Of a DNA stretch of 64,000 nucleotides, positions 1 to 8,246 are shown piece by piece (position 1 is the first letter of the stretch; every line of letters starts with the position of its first letter). The notes below the pieces were generated by a model, which did not search any database, was not told where the DNA came from, and saw only the letters and a list, made by a program, of their open reading frames with translations. The stretch is from Bradyrhizobium sp. AZCC 1721 (GTDB lineage: Bacteria; Pseudomonadota; Alphaproteobacteria; Rhizobiales; Xanthobacteraceae): the NCBI RefSeq assembly GCF_036924715.1, contig NZ_JAZHSB010000001.1:4269001-4333000 (forward strand), given 5' to 3'. The translations under genes and the position numbers were made by a program.

Positions 1-830
1 ACCGGATAGGAGAACGCGCTCAGCGTGCTCGACCAGAAGAAAAACAATCCGGCCGCGGACAATGACAGGTCGAAACGCTCGAACAGCCACAGCACCAGCA
101 GCGACTGCGCGACAAAGCCGCCGGCAAAGGAATCGATGCTGAACAGCGCCGCGAGCTTGTAGACGGTGCCGCGCGAAGGCCCGAGTGGCGCCTGTGGCGC
201 CCGCTCTTCGCCGCGCTGATGCGGCATGTAGCGATAAAGCACCGCGCAGGTGACGCCGAGCGCGGCGTAGGCATAGAACATCAGGCGGAACGCAGCGAGT
301 TGCGTGCTGCCGCCGGCGACAAGGAAATCGGGCAGCGAGGCCGCAAGCGAACCCGCAGCGGTACAGAGCGCGCCGACCAGGCTGTAGCGCGCGAACACCT
401 GGGTCCGGCGCTCATCGGTGACACTGTGAGCCAGCACCGCATGCTCAAGCGGCACCAGCACACCGAGATCGCCGCCGGAAGCGTTGATCGTGCCGATGAA
501 TGCGACCAGCGCGATCAGCACAAAATGCTCGACGGCGGGAAAGGCGCTGCCGGTTGCGGCCATCAGGCAGGCGCCCGATATCAGCAACGGCCGCAGGTCA
601 TGGCGCGGCGCGATCCAGCCGGTGATCAACGTCAGCAGCGCCGTTCCCAACAGCGACGCCGTCGCGACGATACCGACGGCGATAGCGTCGTATCCCAGCG
701 CGGTCAGATAGGCCGGCAGGATGATGACGGCGAAGCCGTCGCCGAAACCGCGCAGGCCGCGTGCGACATAGAGCAGCCGGATCAGCGCGTTGGCGGTGGA
801 GGGTTTTGGTTCGGTCGCGATATCGGTCAT
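1..830 (-). CDS. MFS transporter, C-terminus cut by window edge
   Basis: This frame is open from an ATG at 830 to the left edge, giving about 276 residues of a longer protein. It begins MTDIATEPKPSTANALIRLL and continues as alternating hydrophobic helices. A glycine-rich RGLRGFGDGFAVIILPAYL first helix and a short cytoplasmic RHDLRP loop after helix 2 fit the N-terminal half of a major facilitator superfamily carrier. At least seven membrane segments can be counted before the edge. It is transcribed away from the chromate genes, with a repeat-containing intergenic region between them. The substrate cannot be told from sequence. A link to chromate or metal stress is suggested only by position. 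Confidence 0.85.
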   Translation of the reverse strand, partial: MTDIATEPKPSTANALIRLLYVARGLRGFGDGFAVIILPAYLTALGYDAIAVGIVATASLLGTALLTLITGWIAPRHDLRPLLISGACLMAATGSAFPAVEHFVLIALVAFIGTINASGGDLGVLVPLEHAVLAHSVTDERRTQVFARYSLVGALCTAAGSLAASLPDFLVAGGSTQLAAFRLMFYAYAALGVTCAVLYRYMPHQRGEERAPQAPLGPSRGTVYKLAALFSIDSFAGGFVAQSLLVLWLFERFDLSLSAAGLFFFWSSTLSAFSYP

Positions 831-1176
831 CCCAGCATCCGTGCGCCATCCTCGACGTAATCGAGTGTGCGCAGAGCTTGGACGGCGGACCGTCTGACGG
901 GGAGCCTGCTTTGTCCCTGGTAGGGCAAGTTAGGACCGAAACCGGCATGGCGCAAGCGCCTCTCGTAGGATGGGTGGAGCGCAGCGGTACCCATCCTCGG
1001 CGGATTGCGGGAATGATTGATGGGTATCGCTTCGCTCCTCCATCCTACGCACCGCTGACAACCATTGACAGCCGAACAGGGCCGCGCTTAATTCCGCGCA
1101 TGGGGATGTTGCGATCTCCCCACGAGGCGACATGCCCAAGTATCGCGTCCCGTTTCTTTTTGACGAGGGCGCTGCC
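831..1176. other. Intergenic region, divergent MFS / chromate genes
   Basis: This 346-base stretch holds no convincing gene. It contains a head-to-head pair of a palindromic intergenic repeat (964-1049) and must carry the promoters for the MFS gene (leftward) and the chrB-like gene (rightward). The chrB-like gene has an AG-rich ribosome binding site, GAGGG, shortly before its ATG at 1177. No clear operator was seen. Confidence 0.6.
964..1049. repeat. Inverted pair of intergenic repeat, family B
   Basis: The left arm at 964-995 begins CGTAGGATGGGTGGAGCG and runs into ACCCATC. The right arm at 1019-1049 is its approximate reverse complement, ending CCATCCTACG. A second copy with the same layout lies at 18281-18373. 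Such paired palindromic elements are common between genes in Bradyrhizobium-like genomes and would form a long hairpin in RNA. Confidence 0.75.
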
Positions 1177-1995
1177 ATGTCATCCTACACCACGATATCT
1201 CCCGACAAGCTTTCAAAATTGATCGGCACGGCGAACATGCCGGCCCTGATCGATGTTCGTACTGACGAGGATTTCGCCGCCGACCAGCGGCTGATTCCGG
1301 GCGCCGTCAGGCGCAACCACGAGGAAGCTGCCGATTGGGGCGAGGAGTTCTCCGGCCGCTCGGCGATCGTCGTTTGCCTGCGCGGCCAGAAACTGGCACA
1401 GGGCACCGCGGCCTGGCTGCGCCATCTCCACGTCTCGGCCGAAGCGCTGGAAGGCGGTTTCGAGGGCTGGAAGGCCGCAAAACTGCCGCTGGTGCCGGCG
1501 GCAAAACTCCCGGCGCGCGACGCGCAGGGCCGCACCGTCTGGGTCACCCGCGCGCGGCCGAAGATCGACCGCATCGCCTGCCCGTGGCTGATCCGCAGGT
1601 TTGTCGATCCCAACGCGGTATTTCTTTTCGTCACGCCGCCGGAGGTGCTTGCAGTCGGCGAGCGCTTCAACGCCGCCCCCTTCGACGTCGAGAACGTATT
1701 CTGGAGTCATCGCGGCGAGCTCTGCACGTTCGACGTCATGATCGAGGAATTCGGTCTCGCGACGCCGCCCTTGCTGCGGCTGGCGGCAATGGTGCGTGGT
1801 GCCGACACCGGACGGCTCGACCTGTCGCCCGAAGCGCCCGGCCTGCTCGCGGCTTCGCTCGGGCTGTCGCGCATGTTCGATGATGATCTCGAGCAGCTGG
1901 AAGCCGGCATGACGCTGTACGACGCGTTCTACCGATGGTGCCGGGACGCGACTGCCGAGACCCACAACTGGCCAACCAACAAGGCGAAATCGTAA
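1177..1995 (+). CDS. Rhodanese-ChrB domain fusion, chromate resistance
   Basis: 272 residues from the ATG at 1177, chosen over an ATG 15 codons upstream because of the GAGGG ribosome binding site and because the rhodanese fold starts there. Residues 10-105 are a rhodanese-like domain with the active-site loop CLRGQK (Cys67). From about residue 110 the protein matches the ChrB C-terminal domain, with VWVTRARPKIDRIACPWLIRR. ChrB proteins regulate or support chromate efflux. Here the usual ChrB N-terminal domain is replaced by a rhodanese, so a sulfur-transfer or chromate-reduction role is possible; that is inference. The stop codon overlaps the chrA start (TAATG), indicating translational coupling. 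Confidence 0.85.
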   Translation: MSSYTTISPDKLSKLIGTANMPALIDVRTDEDFAADQRLIPGAVRRNHEEAADWGEEFSGRSAIVVCLRGQKLAQGTAAWLRHLHVSAEALEGGFEGWKAAKLPLVPAAKLPARDAQGRTVWVTRARPKIDRIACPWLIRRFVDPNAVFLFVTPPEVLAVGERFNAAPFDVENVFWSHRGELCTFDVMIEEFGLATPPLLRLAAMVRGADTGRLDLSPEAPGLLAASLGLSRMFDDDLEQLEAGMTLYDAFYRWCRDATAETHNWPTNKAKS

Positions 1996-3398
1996 TGGAC
2001 GCGACGATGAACAAGGTGGCCGAAACGGATGCCGTCAGGGAAACTGGTCACGGCATCAGTTTCGGCGAGGCTTTCAGGGTCTGGCTGCGGGTCGCCATAT
2101 TGAGTTTTGGCGGCCCAGCCGGGCAGATCGCGGTGATGCACCGCATCCTGGTCGAGGAAAAGAACTGGATCTCCGAAGGCCGGTTTTTGCATGCGCTGAA
2201 CTACTGCATGCTGTTGCCGGGCCCGGAAGCGCAGCAGCTTGCGACTTATATCGGCTGGCTGCTGCACCGAACGGCCGGCGGCATCATGGCGGGCGGGCTG
2301 TTCATCCTGCCCGGCATCATCGCCATCATGGGCTTGAGTTACATCTATGCGGCCTATGGCAATGTCGGTTTCATCGAGGCGCTGTTCTTCGGGCTGAAGG
2401 CTGCAGTGCTGGCGATCGTGGTCCATGCAGTCGTCCGGGTCGGCAAGCGGTCCCTACGCAATCGCGTGATGATTGCGCTCGCGGCGATCGCATTTGTCGC
2501 GATCTTCTTTTTCAACGTTCCCTTCCCGGTCATCATCATCGCGGCCGGCGTGATCGGCTATTTCGGCGCGCGCAGCGGCCGGCCAGAGTTTGCCGCCATC
2601 GAACACGGTGGCGGCGGCAAGCAGTCCGCGGCGGTCGACAGCCTGCTCGGCGAGGACCTGCCCGACCATGTCCGCCCCGGCGTGGCGCGCGCGCTGCGCG
2701 TAAGCTCGATATGGTTGTTGCTGTGGGTGGTGCCGGTCGCGGCGCTGCTGATCGGGCTTGGACAGACCAATGTGTTCAGCCAGATCGCGCTGTTCTTTTC
2801 CAAGATGGCGATGGTGACGTTCGGCGGCGCCTATGCAGTGCTGGCCTACGTCGCCCAGCAGGCGGTCGAGCATTATCACTGGCTACAGCCACGCGAGATG
2901 CTGGATGGCCTCGGCATGGCCGAAACCACGCCGGGGCCCTTAATCATGGTGCTGCAGTTCGTCGGCTTCATGGCGGCCTATCGCGATCCCGGCACGTTGT
3001 CGCCAATGTGGGCCGCCACGCTCGGCGGATTGCTGGCGACCTGGGTCACCTTCATCCCCTGCTTCCTCTGGATCTTCCTCGGCGCGCCCTACATCGAGAC
3101 GCTACGCGGCAACAAGGGGCTTGCGGGCGCCCTTTCCGCGATCACCGCCGCCGTGGTCGGCGTGATTCTCAATCTCTCGATCTGGTTCGGATTGCACACA
3201 CTGTTTCGGCAGACCACGCCGGTCCGCTCGTTCGCCCTGTCGTTCGACATGCCGGTGTGGGGAAGCCTGGATATTGCTGCCTTCGTGCTTGCGGCGGCCG
3301 CGGCCACGGCGATCTTCCGTCTTAACGTCGGAATGCTCATCGTTCTTGCTGCTTCATGCATCACGGGCATCCTGCTGCGGTTGGTGGGCGTCATCTAG
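1995..3398 (+). CDS. chrA: Chromate efflux transporter ChrA
   Basis: 467 residues from the ATG at 1995, which overlaps the preceding stop. It is an inner-membrane protein of the CHR family made of two homologous halves of about five to six helices each. The N-terminal half carries FGGP at residues 38-41 and LPGPEAQ at 74-80. The C-terminal half carries FGGAYAVLAYV and TTPGPLI, the matching duplicated motifs. Length fits long-chain (bidomain) ChrA. ChrA expels chromate driven by the proton gradient. It forms an operon with the rhodanese-ChrB gene and probably with the PepSY gene 60 bases downstream. Confidence 0.93.
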   Translation: MDATMNKVAETDAVRETGHGISFGEAFRVWLRVAILSFGGPAGQIAVMHRILVEEKNWISEGRFLHALNYCMLLPGPEAQQLATYIGWLLHRTAGGIMAGGLFILPGIIAIMGLSYIYAAYGNVGFIEALFFGLKAAVLAIVVHAVVRVGKRSLRNRVMIALAAIAFVAIFFFNVPFPVIIIAAGVIGYFGARSGRPEFAAIEHGGGGKQSAAVDSLLGEDLPDHVRPGVARALRVSSIWLLLWVVPVAALLIGLGQTNVFSQIALFFSKMAMVTFGGAYAVLAYVAQQAVEHYHWLQPREMLDGLGMAETTPGPLIMVLQFVGFMAAYRDPGTLSPMWAATLGGLLATWVTFIPCFLWIFLGAPYIETLRGNKGLAGALSAITAAVVGVILNLSIWFGLHTLFRQTTPVRSFALSFDMPVWGSLDIAAFVLAAAAATAIFRLNVGMLIVLAASCITGILLRLVGVI

Positions 3399-3458
3399 GG
3401 GGAACACTACGGACTAACCGAACTTCACCTGGGGCAGGATATAACCAGGAGAACGAAC

Positions 3459-3692
3459 ATGCGCACACGGACGATCTTTCGGGCAACCATCTGGCTGGCG
3501 ATCGCGGCAGGATTATCACCCGTTTATGCCCTGACACAGGAGGAGCTCATCGCCAAGATTCAGGCGGCTGGCTACTCGCAGGTCAGCGACATCAAGTCGA
3601 CGGCCGAAGGTACGACCGCGAAGGCGATGAAGAACGGTAAGGAAGTGCGGCTCGTCGTCGACAGCAGCGGCCAGATCAAAGAGCAAAAATGA
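3459..3692 (+). CDS. Small secreted PepSY-domain protein
   Basis: 77 residues with a good ribosome binding site (AGGAGAA) before the ATG. Residues 1-24 form a signal peptide (RTIFRATIWLAIAAGLSPVYA). The remainder, starting TQEELIAKIQAAGYSQVSDI, is a single PepSY repeat as found in small periplasmic proteins. PepSY domains are thought to inhibit or bind partners outside the cytoplasm, but the target is unknown. It lies 60 bases after chrA in the same direction and may be co-transcribed. Confidence 0.8.
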   Translation: MRTRTIFRATIWLAIAAGLSPVYALTQEELIAKIQAAGYSQVSDIKSTAEGTTAKAMKNGKEVRLVVDSSGQIKEQK

Positions 3693-3747
3693 GGCTTCCC
3701 GCAACGTGAACATGTAGAGTTGACGGCAACCTACCCTACGCTCCTTG

Positions 3748-4683
3748 CTACACCCGCTCCGCCGGCGCCAGCCTGCACGTCTCGCCGCCCGCCTCGATCT
3801 GCAGCGTGGAATGGTGGATGTTGAACCGCTGCGAAAGCTCCTCGCACACGCGATGAAGGAAGGCGTCGTCGGTGCCGGCGGGCCGCACCAGATGCGCGGT
3901 CAACGCGGTCTCATTGGTGCTCATGGCCCAGACGTGGAGGTCATGCACCTCGGAGACGCCTTCCAGCCTGCCGAGGTAATCCTTCACATCGGAGAGTTCG
4001 ATGCCGCGCGGCACGCCGTCGAGCGCGAGATTGACGCTGTCGCGAGCCAGACCCCATCCGCTCCAGAACACCACAGCCGCAATCACAAGGCTGATCGCGG
4101 GATCAAGCCACAGCCAACCGGTCAGCATGATGATGCCGGCGGCAACCACCACGCCGAGTGAGACGCCGGCATCGGCCGCCATGTGCAGATAAGCGCCGCG
4201 AATGTTGAGATCGCCGTGGCGGCCGCGCATGAATAGAAGCGCGGTGCCACCGTTGATGGCGACGCCGAGCGCGGCGACCAGAACGACGGTCCAGCCTGCA
4301 ACCGGGGCCGGCGCAAACAGCCGGTTGACCGCCTCGACGACGATGCCGCCGACAGCGACCAGCAGCAGGCCGGCATTGAACAGCGCCGCCAGGATCGAGG
4401 CGCGGCGATAGCCGTAAGTATGCCGCTGGGTCGGCTGCTTCTGCGCCAGCCACGCGGCGGCCCATGCCAGCAGCAGCGCGATCACGTCGGACAAATTGTG
4501 AACAGCGTCAGAGATCAGCGCCAGCGAATTGGCGGCGTAGCCGAAGATCAGTTCGGCAATGACGAACGCTGTATTGAGCGTAGCGCCGATGGCGAACGCC
4601 CAGCCAAAATTATCCGGCGCGTGGCTGTGGCCGGCGTGACTGCGTGCGTGAGAATGATCGTGATCGTCGTGATGGTGCGCCAT
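3748..4683 (-). CDS. Cation diffusion facilitator metal exporter (CDF)
   Basis: 311 residues from the ATG at 4683. A longer start would add a poor 13-residue extension before the His-rich tail. The N-terminus is His/Asp rich (MAHHHDDHDHSHARSHAGHS), a typical metal-collecting tail. Six membrane helices follow. Helix 2 carries D59-AVHNLSD with an HxxxD pair (H62, D66) and helix 5 carries HMAAD (H167, D171), the two halves of the transport site in Zn/Co-type CDF proteins. The C-terminal cytoplasmic domain ends with HHSTLQIE. It probably exports Zn, Co or Cd by proton antiport, close to CzcD/ZitB/DmeF. It converges with the PepSY gene. Confidence 0.9.
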   Translation of the reverse strand: MAHHHDDHDHSHARSHAGHSHAPDNFGWAFAIGATLNTAFVIAELIFGYAANSLALISDAVHNLSDVIALLLAWAAAWLAQKQPTQRHTYGYRRASILAALFNAGLLLVAVGGIVVEAVNRLFAPAPVAGWTVVLVAALGVAINGGTALLFMRGRHGDLNIRGAYLHMAADAGVSLGVVVAAGIIMLTGWLWLDPAISLVIAAVVFWSGWGLARDSVNLALDGVPRGIELSDVKDYLGRLEGVSEVHDLHVWAMSTNETALTAHLVRPAGTDDAFLHRVCEELSQRFNIHHSTLQIEAGGETCRLAPAERV

Positions 4684-4723
4684 GCCACGGTATATAGCGC
4701 GACAAAATCTAAATACTATCACA

Positions 4724-4761
4724 GTGAGAAGATACGATCGTGGTGAGAAGATACGATCGTG
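4724..4761. repeat. 19-bp perfect tandem repeat in the CDF promoter region
   Basis: The 19-mer GTGAGAAGATACGATCGTG occurs at 4724-4742 and again directly at 4743-4761. Each unit holds the 8-bp palindrome ACGATCGT. It lies 40-80 bases upstream of the CDF start, where a regulator could bind. It could equally be a replication-slippage duplication. Confidence 0.8.
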
Positions 4762-4772
4762 TGGGTTTCTCC

Positions 4773-4894
4773 GCCGTCGTCCCTGCGAACGCAGGGACCC
4801 ATACGCCGCGGCTTACCGGTAAGGCGGACGGGGTAGTTACCTTCCGTGCCAACGAGCGACGGTGGTTATGGGTCCCTGCTTTCGCAGGGACGAC
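4773..4894. repeat. Inverted pair of palindromic repeat, family A (left of parC)
   Basis: CCGTCGTCCCTGCGAACGCAG with flanking GGACCCATA lies at 4773-4804. Its reverse complement TATGGGTCCCTGCTTTCGCA with GGGACGAC lies at 4867-4894. Each unit is itself a hairpin (CCCTGCGAACGCAGGG). The same pair recurs at 7227-7342 on the other side of parC. Confidence 0.8.
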
Positions 4895-4909
4895 AGCAAT
4901 CACCTCACG

Positions 4910-7165
4910 TCACTCCACGCCGCGCAAAAACTTGTTCGACTTCGGCAGGCCGTGCGCGAGGCGGCCGGCGTCGGCGCGGTTGCCGCGCCAGTCGGACAAT
5001 TCCTTGGCGCTCATGCTCTGCTCGCGGCCGGCCGAATCCTTCCAGGTCAGTCCGGCCTTGAACTCGAACACCGCGACGTCGGACAGCTTGGCGCTGGAAT
5101 ATTTCTGCAGGCGCACGCCGCGGCCGCGCGCCATCTCGGGCACCTGGTCGAGCGGAAACAGCACCATCTTGTGGTTGGTGCCGATCGCGGCCACGGTATC
5201 GCCTTGCACGGTCGCGATCGCGCAGGCCTCGTTCGGCATGGTGACGTTGAGCACCTGCTTGCCCTTGCGGGTATTGCTGACGCAATCCTCTTCCTTGACC
5301 ACGAAGCCCTGCCCCTCGCTGCTCGCGATCAGGAACTTGCGCTCGCCCTTGTTGACGAACAGCGAGACGATCGCCGCGTCCTGCTCGAGGTCGATGAACA
5401 TGCGGATCGGCTCGCCATGGCCGCGGCCGCCGGGCAGTTTTGCCACATCGAGCGAATAGAATTTGCCGTTGGTGGCGAAGAGCAGGAGCTTCGACGTGGT
5501 CTCGGCGAAGAAGGTGTGGTCGAGTTTGTCGTCGGTCTTGAAGGCAAGGCCCGAGATATCCTCGACATGGCCCTTCAGTGTACGCACCCAGCCCCTCTCG
5601 GAGATCACGACCGTCACCGGCTCGCGCTCGACAAAGGCTTCCTCGATCGCGGCGAGATCATGCTCGGGCGCGTCGGCGAATTGCGTGCGGCGCTTGCCTA
5701 GCGGCGTCTTCGGCCCAAAGATGTCGCGCACCTTCCGAACCTGTTCGCCGACCTTGGACCATTGCTCGGCTTCGGACCCGAGCAGCGACTTGATGCCCTT
5801 CAATTCATTGCGAAGGTTCTTGTCCTCGGTGCGGATTTCGAATTCCTCGAGCTTGCGCAAGGAGCGCAGCCGCATGTTGAGGATCGCATCGGCCTGGACT
5901 TCCGTCAGCTTGAACGCCTTGATCAGCGCCGGCTTCGGCTCGTCCTCGGTGCGGATGATCTTGATCACCTTGTCGATGTTCAAATAGGCAATCAGGTAGC
6001 CGCCGAGTATTTCGAGCCGGTTCTCGATCTGGGTCTTGCGATAGTTGGAGCGGCGCACCAGCACGTCGCGCAGATGGTCGAGCCATTCGCGCAGGCACTC
6101 GGCAAGCCCCACCACCTTGGGGATCTTGCCCTTGATCAGCACATTGAGGTTCAACGAAATCTTGCTCTCGAGCTCGGTGAGCCGGAACAGCGATTCCATC
6201 ATCAGCGCCGGATCGACCGCGCGGGATTTCGGCTCGATCACGAGGCGAACGTCCTCGGCCGATTCATCCCTGACGTCGCCGACCAGCGGCAGCTTCTTCT
6301 CGTTGAGCAGTTCGGCGATCTTCTCGACCAGCCGGGATTTCTGCACCAGCCATGGAATCTCGGTGATGACCACGACCCAGGTGCCGCGCGCGCCCTCTTC
6401 CTGGGTCCATTTGGCGCGGGTGCGGAACGAGCCGCGCCCGGTCATGTAGGCTTCGGTAATACTTTCCTTGGAATCGACGATGATGCCGCCGGTCGGGAAG
6501 TCCGGGCCCTTGACCCATTTCATCAGCGACTTCGACTTCGCCTCAGGCTTGTCGATCAGGTGCAGCGCCGCGTCGCAGAGCTCGGCGACATTGTGCGGCG
6601 GGATCGAGGTGGCCATGCCGACCGCAATGCCCTGCGCGCCGTTGGCGAGCAGGTTCGGGAAGCCACCGGGCAGAACGACCGGTTCCTTGCTCTGGCCGTC
6701 GTAATTGGCGCGGAACTCGACGCCGTCCTCGTCGATGCCGTCCAGGAGCAGCCGCGCGACCTCGGTCATGCGCGCTTCGGTGTAGCGGTAGGCGGCCGGG
6801 TTATCGCCGTCGATGTTGCCGAAATTGCCCTGGCCGTCGACCAGCGGGTAGCGCGAGGCGAAATCCTGGGCGAGACGCACCATGGCGTCGTAGATCGCCT
6901 GGTCGCCATGCGGGTGGAACGAGCCCATCACGTCGCCGACGATTTTTGCCGATTTCTTGAAGGGCGTACCGGGGTCGAGCCTGAGCAGGCGCATGCCGTA
7001 GAGGATGCGCCGGTGCACCGGCTTCAGCCCGTCGCGGGCGTCCGGCAAGGCGCGATGCATGATGGTCGAGAGCGCGTAGGCGAGATAGCGCTCTTCCAGC
7101 GCATCGCGCAGCATGACCTCGTGGATTTCGGCCGGTTCTTCCGGCGGTAGCTGTCGTTTTCCCAT
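4910..7165 (-). CDS. parC: DNA topoisomerase IV subunit A
   Basis: 751 residues, the usual size for ParC. The N-terminal breakage-reunion domain contains the catalytic Tyr128 in AAYRYTEARM and the DNA-gate region SFHPHGDQAIYDAM. The quinolone-contact position equivalent to Ser80 of E. coli ParC is Gln89 here. GNFGNIDGD and GIAVGMATSIPPHN are further family signatures, and the C-terminal part has beta-pinwheel-like repeats. With ParE (not in this window) it decatenates replicated chromosomes. It is the last gene of the minus-strand rpoZ-to-parC run and is flanked by paired palindromic repeats on both sides. Confidence 0.96.
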   Translation of the reverse strand: MGKRQLPPEEPAEIHEVMLRDALEERYLAYALSTIMHRALPDARDGLKPVHRRILYGMRLLRLDPGTPFKKSAKIVGDVMGSFHPHGDQAIYDAMVRLAQDFASRYPLVDGQGNFGNIDGDNPAAYRYTEARMTEVARLLLDGIDEDGVEFRANYDGQSKEPVVLPGGFPNLLANGAQGIAVGMATSIPPHNVAELCDAALHLIDKPEAKSKSLMKWVKGPDFPTGGIIVDSKESITEAYMTGRGSFRTRAKWTQEEGARGTWVVVITEIPWLVQKSRLVEKIAELLNEKKLPLVGDVRDESAEDVRLVIEPKSRAVDPALMMESLFRLTELESKISLNLNVLIKGKIPKVVGLAECLREWLDHLRDVLVRRSNYRKTQIENRLEILGGYLIAYLNIDKVIKIIRTEDEPKPALIKAFKLTEVQADAILNMRLRSLRKLEEFEIRTEDKNLRNELKGIKSLLGSEAEQWSKVGEQVRKVRDIFGPKTPLGKRRTQFADAPEHDLAAIEEAFVEREPVTVVISERGWVRTLKGHVEDISGLAFKTDDKLDHTFFAETTSKLLLFATNGKFYSLDVAKLPGGRGHGEPIRMFIDLEQDAAIVSLFVNKGERKFLIASSEGQGFVVKEEDCVSNTRKGKQVLNVTMPNEACAIATVQGDTVAAIGTNHKMVLFPLDQVPEMARGRGVRLQKYSSAKLSDVAVFEFKAGLTWKDSAGREQSMSAKELSDWRGNRADAGRLAHGLPKSNKFLRGVE

Positions 7166-7226
7166 GGGGAGGGGTTAGACTCTGCTGATAAATCCGGCAA
7201 GACGTATGCCGAATGCAATTTTCTGA

Positions 7227-7342
7227 CGTCGCCCCTGCGAACGCAGGGGCCCATAACCACAGGTGTTTGTTGGAAAAATGACTCACAGCCCGGCACCAAA
7301 CAACCGCTGCGGCGTATGGGTCCCTGCGTTCGCAGGGACGAC
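7227..7342. repeat. Inverted pair of palindromic repeat, family A (right of parC)
   Basis: CGTCGCCCCTGCGAACGCAG followed by GGGCCCATA lies at 7227-7255. The inverse unit TATGGGTCCCTGCGTTCGCA followed by GGGACGAC lies at 7315-7342. The compensating C-to-G changes in the left unit (GCCCCTGC / GCAGGGGC) keep its hairpin paired, which suggests structure is maintained. It separates recO from parC. Confidence 0.8.
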
Positions 7343-7359
7343 GGGTTACGGCAGCGGGT

Positions 7360-8112
7360 TCAGGCCGACGAACTGATTCGCGCCCGATGCCGCGTTACCG
7401 CATTGATGAACCCATCCCGGGCGTCGGAATGGCCCTGCCCGCGCGGCTCCAGCACATGGCGGAGCAGGAACAGTCCGGTCAGGCGAAAACCGTCCTGCAG
7501 GTCCTGGTCCGACCAACTGTTCGCCCCGCCCTCGCCTTCGCGCAGGAAGGCCGGCAACCGCAGCAGGCGATCCCGATAGGGCTCGCCAGCCTCCCGCGAG
7601 ACGGCGCCGCCGGATTTCGGCGAGACGTAGACCAGGTCGGAGGTCGCGCCGGTCGCGGCACAGTTTTCCAGATCGAGGCCGAAGCCGAGCTCGGCGAGCA
7701 TCGCGAGCTCGAACCGGATCAGGTGCGCCGCCGCGCCGCCGGCGTCGTCGAAGTCGTCCAGCGTGCGGTCGAGCATCTCGTAAATGTCCTCATGCGGGTC
7801 ACGTTCCGGCAATAACCGCGCCAGCGCGGCCAGATGGGTAACGCCATAGACCGCATGCGAGGACGCGAGCAGCGTTGCGGCGCGCAGCCGCGTGCCCTCG
7901 ATGGCGTAGATACCGAGATGTTCGTCGAGCCGCGCCCGCCACACGGCGGTGACGCTGTTACCGGGCTGCAGCAGCGGCCGCATCCGCGAGGAGGCACCGC
8001 CGCGCACCAGGCCGAGATGCCGGCCATGGCCGCGCGTCAGCAACTCGACGATGGCGGAGGATTCGCCATGCCGCCGTACGCCCAGCACGATGCCTTCGTC
8101 GGTCCATTCCAT
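7360..8112 (-). CDS. recO: DNA repair protein RecO
   Basis: 250 residues, matching alphaproteobacterial RecO length. The N-terminus MEWTDEGIVLGVRRHGESSA starts the OB-fold, followed by the GHGRHLGLVRGG segment typical of the family. RecO loads RecA on SSB-coated single-strand DNA together with RecR and anneals complementary strands. The next gene toward the promoter is a small membrane protein, then era. The era-recO neighbourhood is conserved in many bacteria and supports the call. Confidence 0.93.
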   Translation of the reverse strand: MEWTDEGIVLGVRRHGESSAIVELLTRGHGRHLGLVRGGASSRMRPLLQPGNSVTAVWRARLDEHLGIYAIEGTRLRAATLLASSHAVYGVTHLAALARLLPERDPHEDIYEMLDRTLDDFDDAGGAAAHLIRFELAMLAELGFGLDLENCAATGATSDLVYVSPKSGGAVSREAGEPYRDRLLRLPAFLREGEGGANSWSDQDLQDGFRLTGLFLLRHVLEPRGQGHSDARDGFINAVTRHRARISSSA

Positions 8113-8162
8113 GGGCGGGAGTTTACAGGATTTGGCTGGGGAGCGCAGCGGTCTCTCCGTTC

Positions 8163-8242
8163 GTCATTCCGGGATGGTCCGAAGGACCAGACCCGGAATC
8201 TCGAGATTCCGGGTTCGCATCTTCGATGCGTCCCGGAATGAC
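8163..8242. repeat. Palindromic repeat, family D, with 22-bp perfect palindrome
   Basis: The outer arms GTCATTCCGGGA (8163-8174) and TCCCGGAATGAC (8231-8242) are exact complements. The centre holds CCCGGAATCTCGAGATTCCGGG at 8192-8213, a perfect 22-bp palindrome. It is an intergenic element with nested hairpins between recO and the membrane-protein gene. Confidence 0.75.
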
Positions 8243-8246
8243 CCTG

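Noticed and set aside
4773..4894. CRISPR-like repeats
   Set aside because: The repeats occur as isolated inverted pairs, not as regularly spaced direct repeats with spacers.
5762..7150. Plus-strand open frame of 462 codons opposite parC
   Set aside because: Antisense shadow of a strongly conserved gene; composition typical of such shadows.
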